Shown: positions 36,046 to 45,815, counted from the first letter of the stretch. The stretch is DNA of 64,000 nucleotides from Schaedlerella glycyrrhizinilytica_A (GCF_042852765.1 NZ_AP031414.1); one strand, 5' to 3'. The notes: generated by a model from the sequence alone, not told the origin. Numbers and translations: made by a program.

Positions 36046-37530
36046 TCACTCCTTTCCTACGGCTTTCGCCCCATTCTTTTCCCCGTCGATCACATCATGT
36101 TTTCTCTGCCTGCATAATTCCACAAACCGCTTTGCCACCTCCGGATTGGAATAAAAATGAAGATGCGGAAAACCTGCCCACAGATTCCCCTCTATATGCA
36201 CGCATTCCCAGCTTCTCTTTCCATCCGGCTTCACGGCAAGGCAGTCGCTTCCGTTGTCCGTACTGTCCCAATAATGAAATTCGTGCCCCCTCAGTTCCTC
36301 TCCCTGTTTCAGAAAAACAGAGTCTCTCTGCGCTTTCAGATGGATATAACCAAATCGTTTCAGCCGCCCGGCTGCAAAACCATTTTCTTGGATCACGCCC
36401 GCCATCTCATACTGCTTTTGGTCTTTTCCCTCCAGGCTGTCATGCAGATACAAAAAGCCGCCGCACTCCGCAATACAGGGAAGTCCGTTTTGGATCGCTT
36501 CCCGCACCGAGCGGCGCATCCTTTCATTTTCGGAAAGTGTCTCTGCATACAATTCCGGATATCCGCCTCCTAATAAAAGACCGTCGATCTGTTCGGGAAG
36601 TCTGTCATCCGCAAGCGGAGAAAACGGGATCAATTCACACCCGAGTTCCCGCAAAAATCGGAAGTTGTCTTCATAATAAAAACAAAACGCACGGTCTCTT
36701 GCCACGGCGATCCGCACCGGGATCTGCTCTTCCCGTCCCCAGTCCGGCACATGTTCTCTCCTTTGATCCCATTCAGAAGCCGCCCCGCTCTCTGCAATCG
36801 AACGGATCTGTTCCAGATCGACGGTTGTTTTCAAAAGTGCTCCCGCGTCGAAAAGCTGTTGCCGGATCGCTGCGATCTCCTCCGGAAGCACCAGCCCCAA
36901 ATGCCGGCTCTCCAAATGAAACAACGGATCTTCCGGAATATATCCGACAACCGGGATCGCATACCCGTGTTTGAAAAGTTCCCTCTCGATCATCTCTTTC
37001 AGCCGCGGATACAGCATCCCGGAACAACGGTTCAGTAAAATTCCTTTGATATGGCTGTTCTTCCGAAATGCCAGCATACCAAGTAAAAGCGGCACGATCG
37101 AAAGCGCCGTCCCTCTGCACGGCACAAGAAACAAGACCGGCATATGAAGCGCATCCGCCACCGCATAGGAACTGGCTGCGTCCGAATCCAGCGAAAGACC
37201 GTCGTAATACCCCATCACGCCCTCTGTTATGATCAGATCCGCATTTGCACTGTGGCGGACAAATAATTCCCGCATCACTGCTTTCTCACAAAAAAACAGG
37301 TCCAGATTTTCGGACGGGATCCCCAACACTTCCCGATGGAACATCGGATCGATATAATCCGGTCCGCATTTGCAGGCTGCCACCTGTATTCCCTCCCGAA
37401 GAAATGCCGCCATCAAGGCACAGGTCACCGCCGTCTTTCCGCTTCCGCTCCCCGGCGCTGCGATCAGGATCCGCGGGATTTTACTGCTGTGCGCTTTCAG
37501 ATCCTGCACATCTCTTTTTTTCTGCTTCAT
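36046..37530 (-). CDS. cbiA: Cobyrinic acid a,c-diamide synthase
   Basis: ATP- and glutamine-dependent amidation of cobyrinate side chains a and c. About 494 residues. The N-terminal P-loop is APGSGSGKTAVTCALM near 25; the C-terminal glutaminase has its Cys in PCIAECGGFLYLHD. LLLGGGYPELYAE is the usual family sequence before it. The ATG at 37530 follows AAAGGTG; an open frame reaching 37770 overlaps cbiET and is not credible. It ends next to the cobT start. Confidence 0.94.
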   Translation of the reverse strand: MKQKKRDVQDLKAHSSKIPRILIAAPGSGSGKTAVTCALMAAFLREGIQVAACKCGPDYIDPMFHREVLGIPSENLDLFFCEKAVMRELFVRHSANADLIITEGVMGYYDGLSLDSDAASSYAVADALHMPVLFLVPCRGTALSIVPLLLGMLAFRKNSHIKGILLNRCSGMLYPRLKEMIERELFKHGYAIPVVGYIPEDPLFHLESRHLGLVLPEEIAAIRQQLFDAGALLKTTVDLEQIRSIAESGAASEWDQRREHVPDWGREEQIPVRIAVARDRAFCFYYEDNFRFLRELGCELIPFSPLADDRLPEQIDGLLLGGGYPELYAETLSENERMRRSVREAIQNGLPCIAECGGFLYLHDSLEGKDQKQYEMAGVIQENGFAAGRLKRFGYIHLKAQRDSVFLKQGEELRGHEFHYWDSTDNGSDCLAVKPDGKRSWECVHIEGNLWAGFPHLHFYSNPEVAKRFVELCRQRKHDVIDGEKNGAKAVGKE

Positions 37531-37541
37531 AACACCTTTCC

Positions 37542-38783
37542 TCATTGATCTTCGGATGGTTCCGGACGTCCCTCCGAAATAATGTAAACCGGATTCAATC
37601 CGGTCATCATATGATACGCGCCCAATGTCCGCGCTCTCGATACGCTGACCTGTACGATCTCCGGGTTTCGCAAAAGTCCGCATTCCTGCGCTTCCAGCAC
37701 TTCCCTCAGCGTCTCCAGAGAGATCGCGTTCAGCACGATCCGGACATCCGGATTCTTTTGCTTCACACAAGCAAGGATTTCTTTTAAATTTCCGGAGCTT
37801 CCTCCAATAAACACATGAGTCGGAGGTTCCAGTTGTTCCAATGCTTCCGGCGCTTTTCCGAAAACCGGAGTCACCCAGTCTGCCCGGAACTTTCTTTTGT
37901 TTTCCTCGATCAGACGGATTCCCTCCTCTTTTTGTTCCACCGCATAGACACGGATCGTGTCGGATCTTCCCGCCGCTTCCACCGCGACCGATCCGGTTCC
38001 TGCCCCCACATCATACAGCACCGCATGTTCACACAATTCCAGCTTTGCAAGACTGATCGTGCGGATCTCCTCTTTTGTCATCGGAACTTTTCCGCGGATC
38101 CATTCCTCATCCGGAATGCTTCTTCCGATCCGAAGATCCGGCTGCTCATTTTGTACCAGTACCGTACACAGCCCATCCAGATCTTGCGGACAAAGTTCTT
38201 CGCCCCGTCTGCAAAAAATCTCTTCCTCCGGATAAGACAGATTTCTTCCGATCCAAAATGTGAGCCGGTTCAAATCGTACTCCCGGATTTTTCCGCAGAC
38301 TTCCGCTCCGTTTTCCTTTCCGCCAAGGAGCAGAAACGTCTTCGCATTCCACGCGATCATCTGCACATAATTCTGACTTCTTCCGTGGATACTCGCAAGC
38401 TTCGCATCCTCCCAGGATACGCCCAGTTTTCCTGCCAGATAGACGACCGAGGAAATGCCGGGAACCACGATGACTTCATATTCTGCGAGCACTGCTTTTA
38501 ATTTCCGCGCGCCACTGTAAAATCCGGGATCGCCGGAAAGAAGCACCGCTGCCGTCCGGATGTGATCCCGCTCTTTGAGCCATGCACCGATCGCTTCCGG
38601 CTGGTAACTCTCCAGCACTTCTCCTGATGCATGACCGCTTTCTTTTAGCAAAACGGCAGCTTGCCGCACCATCCGTCTCGCCCCGATCACGGCATCACAT
38701 CGCCGCAGGATCTCCTGTGCTTCCATCGTCATCTGGTTTTCTTTTCCCGGACCGATCCCGACAAGATACACCCGCTTACACAT
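37542..38783 (-). CDS. cbiET: Fused cobalt-precorrin-7 C5-methyltransferase / cobalt-precorrin-6B C15-methyltransferase (decarboxylating)
   Basis: 413 residues with two methyltransferases. CbiE-like residues 1-200 (VYLVGIGPGKENQMT; LLSGDPGFYSGARKL near 80; VPGISSVVYLAGKLG). CbiT-like from about 205 (PMTKEEIRTISLAKL; SAM motif VGAGTGSVAVEAAG near 255; FIGGSSGNLKEIL). Together they methylate C-5 and C-15 and decarboxylate the C-12 acetate, as CobL does in the aerobic route. The start overlaps cbiH by eight bases. Confidence 0.95.
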   Translation of the reverse strand: MCKRVYLVGIGPGKENQMTMEAQEILRRCDAVIGARRMVRQAAVLLKESGHASGEVLESYQPEAIGAWLKERDHIRTAAVLLSGDPGFYSGARKLKAVLAEYEVIVVPGISSVVYLAGKLGVSWEDAKLASIHGRSQNYVQMIAWNAKTFLLLGGKENGAEVCGKIREYDLNRLTFWIGRNLSYPEEEIFCRRGEELCPQDLDGLCTVLVQNEQPDLRIGRSIPDEEWIRGKVPMTKEEIRTISLAKLELCEHAVLYDVGAGTGSVAVEAAGRSDTIRVYAVEQKEEGIRLIEENKRKFRADWVTPVFGKAPEALEQLEPPTHVFIGGSSGNLKEILACVKQKNPDVRIVLNAISLETLREVLEAQECGLLRNPEIVQVSVSRARTLGAYHMMTGLNPVYIISEGRPEPSEDQ

Positions 38784-39507
38784 CCCGATACCCCCTCGGC
38801 GTCACCATATAACCGTCCAGATTTTTTGTCTGTTCATTTCCGATATAGACCGTGGTAAACATATCCGCCTCGGTCTGTTCCAGTTCTTCCAATGTGAGGA
38901 TTTTCTTTTCTTCCCCGTCGCGTCCGATATTTTTGACGATGCCGCAGACCGTATCGGCACGTTTATATTCCCGCAGGATCCGACATGCCCGCGCCAGATG
39001 ATCTTTCCGCTTTCTGCTGGACGGATTGTAAATACAGATCACAAAATCCGCCACTGCCACTGCCCGGAGACGCGCCTCGATCTTCTCCCACGGCGTCAGA
39101 AGATCGCTCAGACTGATCACCGCAAAATCATGCATCAGCGGAGCGCCCAATACTGCCGCTCCTCCGGTCGCCGCGGTGATCCCCGGGACGATCTTTAATT
39201 CCACCCCCGGGTAATCCGCTTTCAATTCGTACATCAATCCTGCCATTCCGTAAACTCCGGCGTCTCCGCTGCACACCATCGCCACATCCTGCCCCTGCTG
39301 CGCCTGTTCCAGCGCCATCTTACAGCGTTCCGCCTCTTTTCGCATCGGAGTCATCAAGAATTGCTTTTCCGGAAATTCTTCCCGGATCAGATCGATATAG
39401 ACCGTGTACCCTGCGATCACCGAACACTGTTCCAGTGCCTGCCGTGCCTGCGCCGTCATCTGCTCGCCTGCGCCCGGTCCAAGTCCTACCACATAGACGA
39501 TGCTCAT
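38776..39507 (-). CDS. cbiH: Cobalt-precorrin-3 C17-methyltransferase
   Basis: A SAM-dependent methyltransferase that contracts the ring. 243 residues. VVGLGPGAGEQMT opens the protein, followed by VCSGDAGVYGMAGL near 82, IVPGITAATGGAAVLGAPLMHDF near 107 and FVICIYNPSSRKRKDHL near 155, all characteristic of CbiH/CobJ. The start overlaps the cbiF stop by four bases and the end overlaps cbiET, so translation is coupled along the row of methylases. Confidence 0.95.
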   Translation of the reverse strand: MSIVYVVGLGPGAGEQMTAQARQALEQCSVIAGYTVYIDLIREEFPEKQFLMTPMRKEAERCKMALEQAQQGQDVAMVCSGDAGVYGMAGLMYELKADYPGVELKIVPGITAATGGAAVLGAPLMHDFAVISLSDLLTPWEKIEARLRAVAVADFVICIYNPSSRKRKDHLARACRILREYKRADTVCGIVKNIGRDGEEKKILTLEELEQTEADMFTTVYIGNEQTKNLDGYMVTPRGYRDV

Positions 39508-40373
39508 ACCGTATCCTCCTCTCTGAAATGCGTGCCGTTTGTGTGATCTGCCGCGCCTGTATACATAACGTTTCCACGATCTGATGTCCCCGGATTTCCA
39601 CTGCTCCTGTCATCCGGCGGCAGGCTGGCTTTCCGGAATTCCGTGGTAAATGCAGGATTATAAAGTTCGGATCGGTCGTACTGATCTCCGAGCACATTTC
39701 CGACGACGATCAGCGCCGTCTTTGTGATCCGATTCTCTTTCGCCGTCTGCTCCAGGGTAGATACGGTACAGCGGCAGACTTTCTCATCCGGCCAGGTCGC
39801 CTTATATACGATCGCCGCCGGCGTCTCCGGCGCATATCCTCCCGCCTTTAATTCTTCCTGAAGTTTTCCGAGCAGCCCGGTACTCAAAAATAAAACCATC
39901 GTCGCCTGATGCGCCGCAAAACTCCGGATGCTTTCTTTCTCCGGTACCGGCGTTCTTCCAGCCATTCGTGTGATCACGACCGACTGGGATACGCCGGGCA
40001 GCGTATACTCCGCTTCCAGCGCCGCCGCCGCTCCGCAAAAGGAACTGACCCCCGGACAGATTTCATAGGAAATATGCTCCTTTTTCAATGCGTCCATCTG
40101 TTCCCGGATCGCACCGTAAAGGCAGGGATCTCCAGTATGCAGACGGACAACGTTCTTTCCGGCGCGCTCTGAGCGGATCAGGACATCCAGCACTTCTTCC
40201 AGCGTCATCCGCGCGCTGTTATAAACTTCACATCCCGGTTTCTTCTGATCCAGAAGCGCCGGATTGACAAGTGAACCTGCATAGACGATCACATCCGCTT
40301 CCTGAAGCAGACGCGCCCCGCGCACCGTGATCAAATCTTCCGCGCCGGATCCGGCGCCCACAAATGTAATCAT
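39504..40373 (-). CDS. cbiF: Cobalt-precorrin-4 C11-methyltransferase
   Basis: Methylates C-11 of the corrin precursor with SAM. 289 residues. VGAGSGAEDLITVRGARLL starts the protein; RLHTGDPCLYGAIREQMD near 76 and CPGVSSFCGAAAALEAEYT near 105 follow. The conserved core ends at GDQYDRSELYNPAFTTEFR; about 40 further residues, polar and rich in Gly, Asp and His, form a tail not usual for CbiF. Overlaps cbiL and cbiH by four bases each. Confidence 0.95.
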   Translation of the reverse strand: MITFVGAGSGAEDLITVRGARLLQEADVIVYAGSLVNPALLDQKKPGCEVYNSARMTLEEVLDVLIRSERAGKNVVRLHTGDPCLYGAIREQMDALKKEHISYEICPGVSSFCGAAAALEAEYTLPGVSQSVVITRMAGRTPVPEKESIRSFAAHQATMVLFLSTGLLGKLQEELKAGGYAPETPAAIVYKATWPDEKVCRCTVSTLEQTAKENRITKTALIVVGNVLGDQYDRSELYNPAFTTEFRKASLPPDDRSSGNPGTSDRGNVMYTGAADHTNGTHFREEDTV

Positions 40374-41119
40374 GCCTGTTCCTCCTTCATGATCAAAAGT
40401 GAATAATATCCCGCATCATCCGGGATTTCTTCCACATTTTGATAAATCTTCTCCGTTTCCATTCCACAGTTTTCAACCATTCGGATCTTTTGTCCCATCT
40501 CTCCGGCTTTTTGCTTCACATAAGGCATTTTCCGTCCGGCTTTCATCAACACCTTTGTTCCCGGAAATCCAAGCGATTCCTCAATCTCATAAGACGCCGG
40601 GATCACATGCAGTTCTTCCTTATTCTCCACAAGCCCGATCCCAAGCCGCGCTGCCGCCGCACAAAAAGACGGGATCCCCGGGATCAGTTCCGTCGTATAT
40701 CCTGCACGTTTCAGCCGTTTCTGCACATACAGACAAGTAGAATACACGGTCGGATCGCCAAGCGTGATACAGGCGATCTTCTTTCCCTGATCCAGCAGTT
40801 CTCCGGTCAGGACCGCGCAGGCGTCGTGGATTTCGATCAACTTTTTTTTCTCCTTGATCATCGGCATTGGAAGATATAACTTCGCTTTCTCCTCCATCTC
40901 GGGCACCATCGGCAATGCGATCTGATATGCTACGCACCGCTTCAAATATTCCGGATAACGTGCCGCTTCTCCGGCGGCTTCCACTTCCGGCGCTTTTAAG
41001 GACGCGTCCGATACGACCACTGCCACAATGTCACATTCCCGGATCGTGCTGATCGCTTTTACCGTCATCAGTTCCGGATCTCCCGGTCCCACTCCGATCC
41101 CGTAAAAAATTCCCTGCAT
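40370..41119 (-). CDS. cbiL: Cobalt-precorrin-2 C20-methyltransferase
   Basis: Adds the C-20 methyl group with SAM. 249 residues. FYGIGVGPGDPELMTVKA is at the N-terminus, ACITLGDPTVYSTCLYVQ-like CITLGDPTVYSTC near 115, and IPGIPSFCAAAARLG near 145. CbiL is longer than the related methylases because of the insert after residue 40, which is present. AGGAGG lies ahead of the ATG. Confidence 0.95.
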   Translation of the reverse strand: MQGIFYGIGVGPGDPELMTVKAISTIRECDIVAVVVSDASLKAPEVEAAGEAARYPEYLKRCVAYQIALPMVPEMEEKAKLYLPMPMIKEKKKLIEIHDACAVLTGELLDQGKKIACITLGDPTVYSTCLYVQKRLKRAGYTTELIPGIPSFCAAAARLGIGLVENKEELHVIPASYEIEESLGFPGTKVLMKAGRKMPYVKQKAGEMGQKIRMVENCGMETEKIYQNVEEIPDDAGYYSLLIMKEEQA

Positions 41120-41135
41120 CTTCTTATGCCTCCTG

Positions 41136-42278
41136 TCATTCTGCTCCTGCTCTTATCTCTTTTAAAAGAGCTTCCGCTCTTTTCGTTTTCCCGAGTATCC
41201 CGTCTTCGGTAGAAAATACGATCGCTTCCACTTGAAGCGATCCTCCCGCACGATGGCGCAGATGAAAGTCAATCCGCTCCATCACCCGCTCCATCACTCC
41301 GGACAGGATTCCTTTTTCTTTCAAAAGTTCCAGCGCTTCCGTTGTCGTAATACAGCTCAGGATCGCCTGTACACACTCCGCCGAAGCTCCCTCTGCCGCC
41401 GCATAGGCTGCCAGCACTTCCATCCGGCAGTCCGCCTGTCTCGAATGAGTATTCATCACACCGGCCGCCACTTTGATCAACTTGCCGATATGTCCGATCA
41501 AAAGCAGCGACCGCATTTCCAGATTCACCGCGGCGTCGATCGTCTCCCCGATATAATTGCTGCATTTGACTGCCTGATCCGTATCGACGCCAAGCTGCTC
41601 TGCCAGAAAGTCCCTCCCGTAATTGCCGGGAACGACACAGCAGCGGTCGATCCCATTTTCTTTTAACATCTTCATTTCCAGAAAGATCGTATCCGTCAGC
41701 GCTTTCTCACTCATCGGCTCAACGATCCCGCTCGTTCCGAGTATGGAAATCCCGTTTTCGATCCCCAGTCGTGGATTGAATGTTTTGGCGGCAAGTTTTT
41801 TCCCCTCCGGAGCGGAAATGATCACAGATAAACCGCCCTGATACCCGTACCGGATGCTCTGTTCTTTTACCGCCTCCAAAATCATCTGCCGCGGCACCCG
41901 ATTGATCGCAGCGGCACCGACCGGCTGCTCCAGCCCCTTTTTTGTGATCCGTCCGATCCCCTCTCCGCCGTCTAAATAAATCCCCGGCTCCGGTTCTTTT
42001 CTTACTTCGGCATAGACATAAATCCCGTTCGTCACATCGGGATCATCCCCGCTGTCTTTGCGGACCGCACACCGCACACCATGTTGTCTCCGCTGGATCT
42101 GTTCCACTTCCAGATCTAGCTCGACCCCTTTGGGCGTCATCAGACGTACCTGTTGTATCACTTCTCCGGACAGGAGCATACAGACTGCAGCTTTCGCAGC
42201 GGCGGCCGCACAGCTTCCGGTCGTATAACCCGTCCGCATTTTTTTCTGTTCTACCCAAACTTCGCTGTTATTTTTCAC
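41136..42278 (-). CDS. cbiD: Cobalt-precorrin-5B C1-methyltransferase
   Basis: Methylates C-1 in the anaerobic pathway. 380 residues. MRTGYTTGSCAAAAAKAA near the N-terminus is the family hallmark, with PGIYLDGGEGIGRITKKGL near 98, NPRLGIENGISILGTSGIVEPMSE near 168 and LIGHIGKLIKVAAGVMNTHS near 255. The start is GTG at 42278 with GGGAGGAG nine bases ahead. CbiD marks the cobalt-early pathway. Confidence 0.95.
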   Translation of the reverse strand: MKNNSEVWVEQKKMRTGYTTGSCAAAAAKAAVCMLLSGEVIQQVRLMTPKGVELDLEVEQIQRRQHGVRCAVRKDSGDDPDVTNGIYVYAEVRKEPEPGIYLDGGEGIGRITKKGLEQPVGAAAINRVPRQMILEAVKEQSIRYGYQGGLSVIISAPEGKKLAAKTFNPRLGIENGISILGTSGIVEPMSEKALTDTIFLEMKMLKENGIDRCCVVPGNYGRDFLAEQLGVDTDQAVKCSNYIGETIDAAVNLEMRSLLLIGHIGKLIKVAAGVMNTHSRQADCRMEVLAAYAAAEGASAECVQAILSCITTTEALELLKEKGILSGVMERVMERIDFHLRHRAGGSLQVEAIVFSTEDGILGKTKRAEALLKEIRAGAE

Positions 42279-42309
42279 CGCACCCCTCTCCTCCCGTCAT
42301 TTGTATTCT

Positions 42310-43083
42310 TCAGATCACAGCCGTGATATGCTCCGCGAACATTTTTCGGATTCCCCGGAATTCTCCGAGCCCGCGCAGGATCACCCGGACTTCATATCCG
42401 TTCTCTTCCAATTCGGATTTCCAGGAATCCTCTTCTCCTGCCATATCATTTTTCGCATGATCGCCCGCTACCAGCATGAACGGCATCAAAACGACTTTTT
42501 TACATCCCGTGATCTCCAGCTTCGTCTGCACATTCTGCAGATTCGGAAATCCCTCCACGGTTCCCACAAGTACCTGACGGTAGCCGAGCAGATGAAACGT
42601 ATATTCCAACGTCGGGTATGCCGAATTGGCATGATGATCCGTTCCGTGTCCCATCAGGATCAACGTCTCGTCTTCCGCCGGATCGACCTCCGCCATCACA
42701 GCGTGCACTGCTTTCTTATAGTCTTCTGCCGTACTAAGAAGCGGCGCTCCGATCTGCATCGTTTCAAAACGATCCCGGTACGCTTCCGCCGCTTCCAGCA
42801 TCCGGTCGTTCTCGATCCCGTTGATCACATGGGTCGGCTGGATGACCGCCGTTTCGATTCCGTCTGCCGCCATCCGCTCCAGCGCTTCCTCCACATTATC
42901 AAATGTCAGATTTTCCTTTCGCTTTAATTTCCGCAGGATCATGCCGCTTGTAAATGCGCGATAAACGCGGTATTCCGGAAACTGCGCGGCAATATACTGC
43001 TCGACTGCCGTGATCGTCCGTTCCAGTGTATCGAGATGGCTTGTTCCAAAACTGACAACAAGGATTCCTTTCTTCTGCTCCAT
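42310..43083 (-). CDS. cbiK: Sirohydrochlorin cobaltochelatase
   Basis: Inserts Co2+ into sirohydrochlorin. About 257 residues. ILVVSFGTSHLDT at the N-terminus, LILMGHGTDHHANSAY near 133 and MLVAGDHAKNDMAG near 203 supply the histidines of the class II-like chelatase. No signal peptide, so cytoplasmic. GGAGGGACAAAG precedes the ATG at 43083. It lies between the cobalt importer genes and cbiD, fitting delivery of imported cobalt to the ring. Confidence 0.94.
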   Translation of the reverse strand: MEQKKGILVVSFGTSHLDTLERTITAVEQYIAAQFPEYRVYRAFTSGMILRKLKRKENLTFDNVEEALERMAADGIETAVIQPTHVINGIENDRMLEAAEAYRDRFETMQIGAPLLSTAEDYKKAVHAVMAEVDPAEDETLILMGHGTDHHANSAYPTLEYTFHLLGYRQVLVGTVEGFPNLQNVQTKLEITGCKKVVLMPFMLVAGDHAKNDMAGEEDSWKSELEENGYEVRVILRGLGEFRGIRKMFAEHITAVI

Positions 43084-43130
43084 CTTTGTCCCTCCTTTTG
43101 CTTTTCTGCCAATAACCTGCCGCCGATCCG

Positions 43131-43988
43131 TCAAAGTAACCGTTCCAATTCCGCGATACTAAGCGGCGGATGTTTTTCTTCTTTTAATATTCCACGCGCG
43201 CACAACCTCCGGTAAAGCCGTAGCGCGCCGGGTTCCTCCAGATTTGTCCGGTGCAAGACATCCGTATCGGCGCAGATTTCTTCGGGTGTTCCCATCCGCA
43301 GGATCGTTCCGTCTTTCATCAGAACGATCTCATCCGCCCAGGCGCAGGCGTACTCGATATCATGCGTCGCGATCAATACCGTGATCCCCTCTTCTGCAAG
43401 CTGATCCACATAATCATTGACGATCTTCGTATGCTTCGGATCCAGAGCAGCCGCAGGCTCATCTAAGATCACGACTTCCGGATGCATCACGAGAATATCC
43501 GCGATCGACACCTGTTTCTTTTGTCCGCCGCTCAACGCGTGGGTCGGACGATCCTGAAACGGTGTGATCCCAAGCCGTTCGATCACCTTACGCACTTCCT
43601 CTCTTGCCTCTGCTTCCTCCACTCCCAGATTCAAAATGCCAAATGAAATCTCCTGTATCACATTGGCCGAAAAAAGCTGGCTGTCCGGATCCTGAAATAC
43701 GATCCCGACTTTGCTTCGCAGTTCCAGAAGTCCTTTTTTTGTATATTCCACCGGTTTTCCATGGAATAAAATTTTCCCATGATCCGGACGGTGTATCCCG
43801 TTCATGCAGAGGAACAATGTAGATTTCCCGGAACCGTTGGCTCCCATCAATGCAACTTTTTTTCCTCTTCGAATCTTCAGATTTACCTTTTGAAGTGCCG
43901 GCAGTTCCTCCGGATCATAAGAAAAAGAGACATTCTGCAATTCCAATATCACCGGGGTCTCCCTATCATTTTTTTTCAACGTATCCAT
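43131..43988 (-). CDS. cbiO: Cobalt ECF transporter ATPase
   Basis: The energy-coupling ATPase of the CbiMNQO cobalt importer. 285 residues. Walker A GANGSGKSTL near 53, Q-loop VGIVFQDPDSQLFS, signature LSGGQKKQ near 150, Walker B VVILDEPAAALDP near 170 and switch His in ATHDIEYA. The start overlaps the cbiQ stop by 13 bases. Confidence 0.95.
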   Translation of the reverse strand: MDTLKKNDRETPVILELQNVSFSYDPEELPALQKVNLKIRRGKKVALMGANGSGKSTLFLCMNGIHRPDHGKILFHGKPVEYTKKGLLELRSKVGIVFQDPDSQLFSANVIQEISFGILNLGVEEAEAREEVRKVIERLGITPFQDRPTHALSGGQKKQVSIADILVMHPEVVILDEPAAALDPKHTKIVNDYVDQLAEEGITVLIATHDIEYACAWADEIVLMKDGTILRMGTPEEICADTDVLHRTNLEEPGALRLYRRLCARGILKEEKHPPLSIAELERLL

Positions 43989-44743
43989 AGTGCCACTCCT
44001 GTCAAAATGAGTTCAAATACGATCACCGCCGCCAATTCCTTTCGTTTCACCGGACGTTTCTCATGCAGGATGCGGATCTTTCCGTCATATCCGCGCGCCT
44101 CCATCGCAGTATACAGGTCGTTGGAGCGCTTCAGTGCGCGGACAAAAAGCACCGCGCAAAGTTCCCCGAACGAGCGCAGCGACGTCCGATAATCCTGATA
44201 TCCCAATCTGCAGTTCTGCGAAGTGCGGATCGCAGATGCCGTATCCGCCAAAATAAAAATATAGCGGTAGATCAACAGCATCAATTCCGTCAACAGTTCC
44301 GGGCAGTGCAGCTTCTCCAGCACCAAAAGGATTTCCGGCATCGGTGTGTTCAGCGACAGCACATACAGGCAGGAAACCGACGCAAGCGAACTTCCGATCA
44401 GCCGTACCGCCTGCCGGATTCCGTTCCGGCTTCCGGTCAGATACCAGCTTCCGATTGAAACAGCATAAGCGTCCAACGGCGTCTTTGACAGATTGAGGAT
44501 CATTGCCGCCGTCCCCAGTATCAAAAAAGCCAGCGGAACAAGCATCAACTTCCGGTAAAAAGGAAACGGGATCCTACCTTTTTTCACAGTCAGAATCCCA
44601 TTCGCCAATAATATCAGCGCCGCTGCCGCAAGCGACCTGCTGATCAAGCAAATCAGCATTGTCGCCGCCGCATAGGCAAATTTTAAACCGGCATTTACAC
44701 CCCTTAATCCGGAATGGTAACAATAATGATCAATTGTGTGCAT
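43976..44743 (-). CDS. cbiQ: Cobalt ECF transporter transmembrane protein
   Basis: T-component of the cobalt importer. 255 residues with four to six hydrophobic segments. The C-terminal cytoplasmic helices carry the EcfT-type Ala-Arg-Gly motifs, seen as MEARGYDGKIRI near 225 and an SQNCRLG/LRSFG region. It begins five bases after cbiN and couples CbiM/N to CbiO. Confidence 0.93.
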   Translation of the reverse strand: MHTIDHYCYHSGLRGVNAGLKFAYAAATMLICLISRSLAAAALILLANGILTVKKGRIPFPFYRKLMLVPLAFLILGTAAMILNLSKTPLDAYAVSIGSWYLTGSRNGIRQAVRLIGSSLASVSCLYVLSLNTPMPEILLVLEKLHCPELLTELMLLIYRYIFILADTASAIRTSQNCRLGYQDYRTSLRSFGELCAVLFVRALKRSNDLYTAMEARGYDGKIRILHEKRPVKRKELAAVIVFELILTGVALWIR

Positions 44744-44748
44744 ACCGG

Positions 44749-45063
44749 CTACTCTTCATCTTTCATCCATTTTTTTCGTTCCACGAACCGTCCCATCACA
44801 AAAGCGATGATTCCAACGCCGATCCCGGTCTGCACGCAGAACAACATACTTTCCACTTCTCCCGGAAGTTCTCCGCCGATCATGGTTTCCAGTACCGGGG
44901 TAAACCACGGTTCGTATTCTCCGTGGATTTCTTCCACCATCACGCTTCCCGCGTCGTCCGAACCGCCGAATTCCGCATCTTTCAATGCAAACAACGGAAT
45001 AAAAGCGATCAAAACAGCCGCGATCAAAAGTCCTAAAATCAATTTCTTATTCTTCTTCGCCAT
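44749..45063 (-). CDS. cbiN: Cobalt transport protein CbiN
   Basis: A 104-residue accessory subunit with two hydrophobic segments (about 8-27 and 75-95) around an extracytoplasmic stretch containing FGGSDDAGSVMVEEIHGEYEPWF, typical of CbiN. It stimulates metal entry through CbiM. AGGAGGT precedes the start. Confidence 0.94.
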   Translation of the reverse strand: MAKKNKKLILGLLIAAVLIAFIPLFALKDAEFGGSDDAGSVMVEEIHGEYEPWFTPVLETMIGGELPGEVESMLFCVQTGIGVGIIAFVMGRFVERKKWMKDEE

Positions 45064-45068
45064 TTTGA

Positions 45069-45815
45069 TCAGACCTCCTTTAAAAATCCGACTGCTTTTA
45101 GCTCCGGACGCGCGTAGGATTCCAACGCGATCACGATCACAACGGTCAGGATCCCCTCGATCACTGCAAGCGGAAGCTGCGTCGGCGCAAATACTCCGAG
45201 GAATTTCACTGCGGATGCCGCAATTCCGCCAGATTCGGACGGATAAGCAAGTGCGAGCTGGATGCTCGTCACACAGTAGGTAAAAAGATCACCTAAAAAT
45301 GCGGCGAGAAATACCGATACTTTCCGATTCCATTTACATTTTTCACAGAGCTTATAAAGTCCAAACGACACAAGCGGTCCGGCGATCGCCATGGAAAATG
45401 TATTCGCTCCCAATGTTGTCAGTCCTCCATGAGCCAATAAGATCGCCTGGAACAACAATACGATGATCCCCAGCACACTGACTGCTGCCGGTCCCAACAG
45501 GATCGCGCCGAGTCCGGTTCCGGTCATATGGGAACAGCTTCCTGTGACCGACGGGATCTTTAAAGACGAGATCACGAAAATAAACGCGCCGGACATGGCG
45601 ATCAGCGTGATCGTCTTTCGATTTTCTTTTACTCTTTTTTTCAGGGAAATCAATCCTGCCGCAAGAAACGGCAGACAAATAATGCCCCATGTCACACAGA
45701 ATGCCACCGGAAGATACCCCTCCATAATGTGCATTGCATTCGCAACCGGAGCAGTGGCAAACAGGATCGTAAATGCGACCGTTGCCCTGAGAAATGCTTT
45801 TTCTTTTTTTGTCAT
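45069..45815 (-). CDS. cbiM: Cobalt ECF transporter substrate-specificity protein
   Basis: The S-component that binds Co2+. About 248 residues with an N-terminal hydrophobic leader ending in NAMHIMEGYLP, whose Met-His pair after cleavage coordinates the metal in the family. SGAFIFVISSLKIPSVTGSCSHMTGTGLGAILLGP is also diagnostic. The ATG at 45815 follows AAAGGAGAGAAGAGAGT. First gene of the riboswitch-controlled operon. Confidence 0.95.
   Translation of the reverse strand: MTKKEKAFLRATVAFTILFATAPVANAMHIMEGYLPVAFCVTWGIICLPFLAAGLISLKKRVKENRKTITLIAMSGAFIFVISSLKIPSVTGSCSHMTGTGLGAILLGPAAVSVLGIIVLLFQAILLAHGGLTTLGANTFSMAIAGPLVSFGLYKLCEKCKWNRKVSVFLAAFLGDLFTYCVTSIQLALAYPSESGGIAASAVKFLGVFAPTQLPLAVIEGILTVVIVIALESYARPELKAVGFLKEV

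Noticed and set aside
37531..37770. 80-residue N-terminal extension of CbiA
   Set aside because: It overlaps the C-terminal end of cbiET in another frame; the P-loop is near the normal position when starting at 37530.
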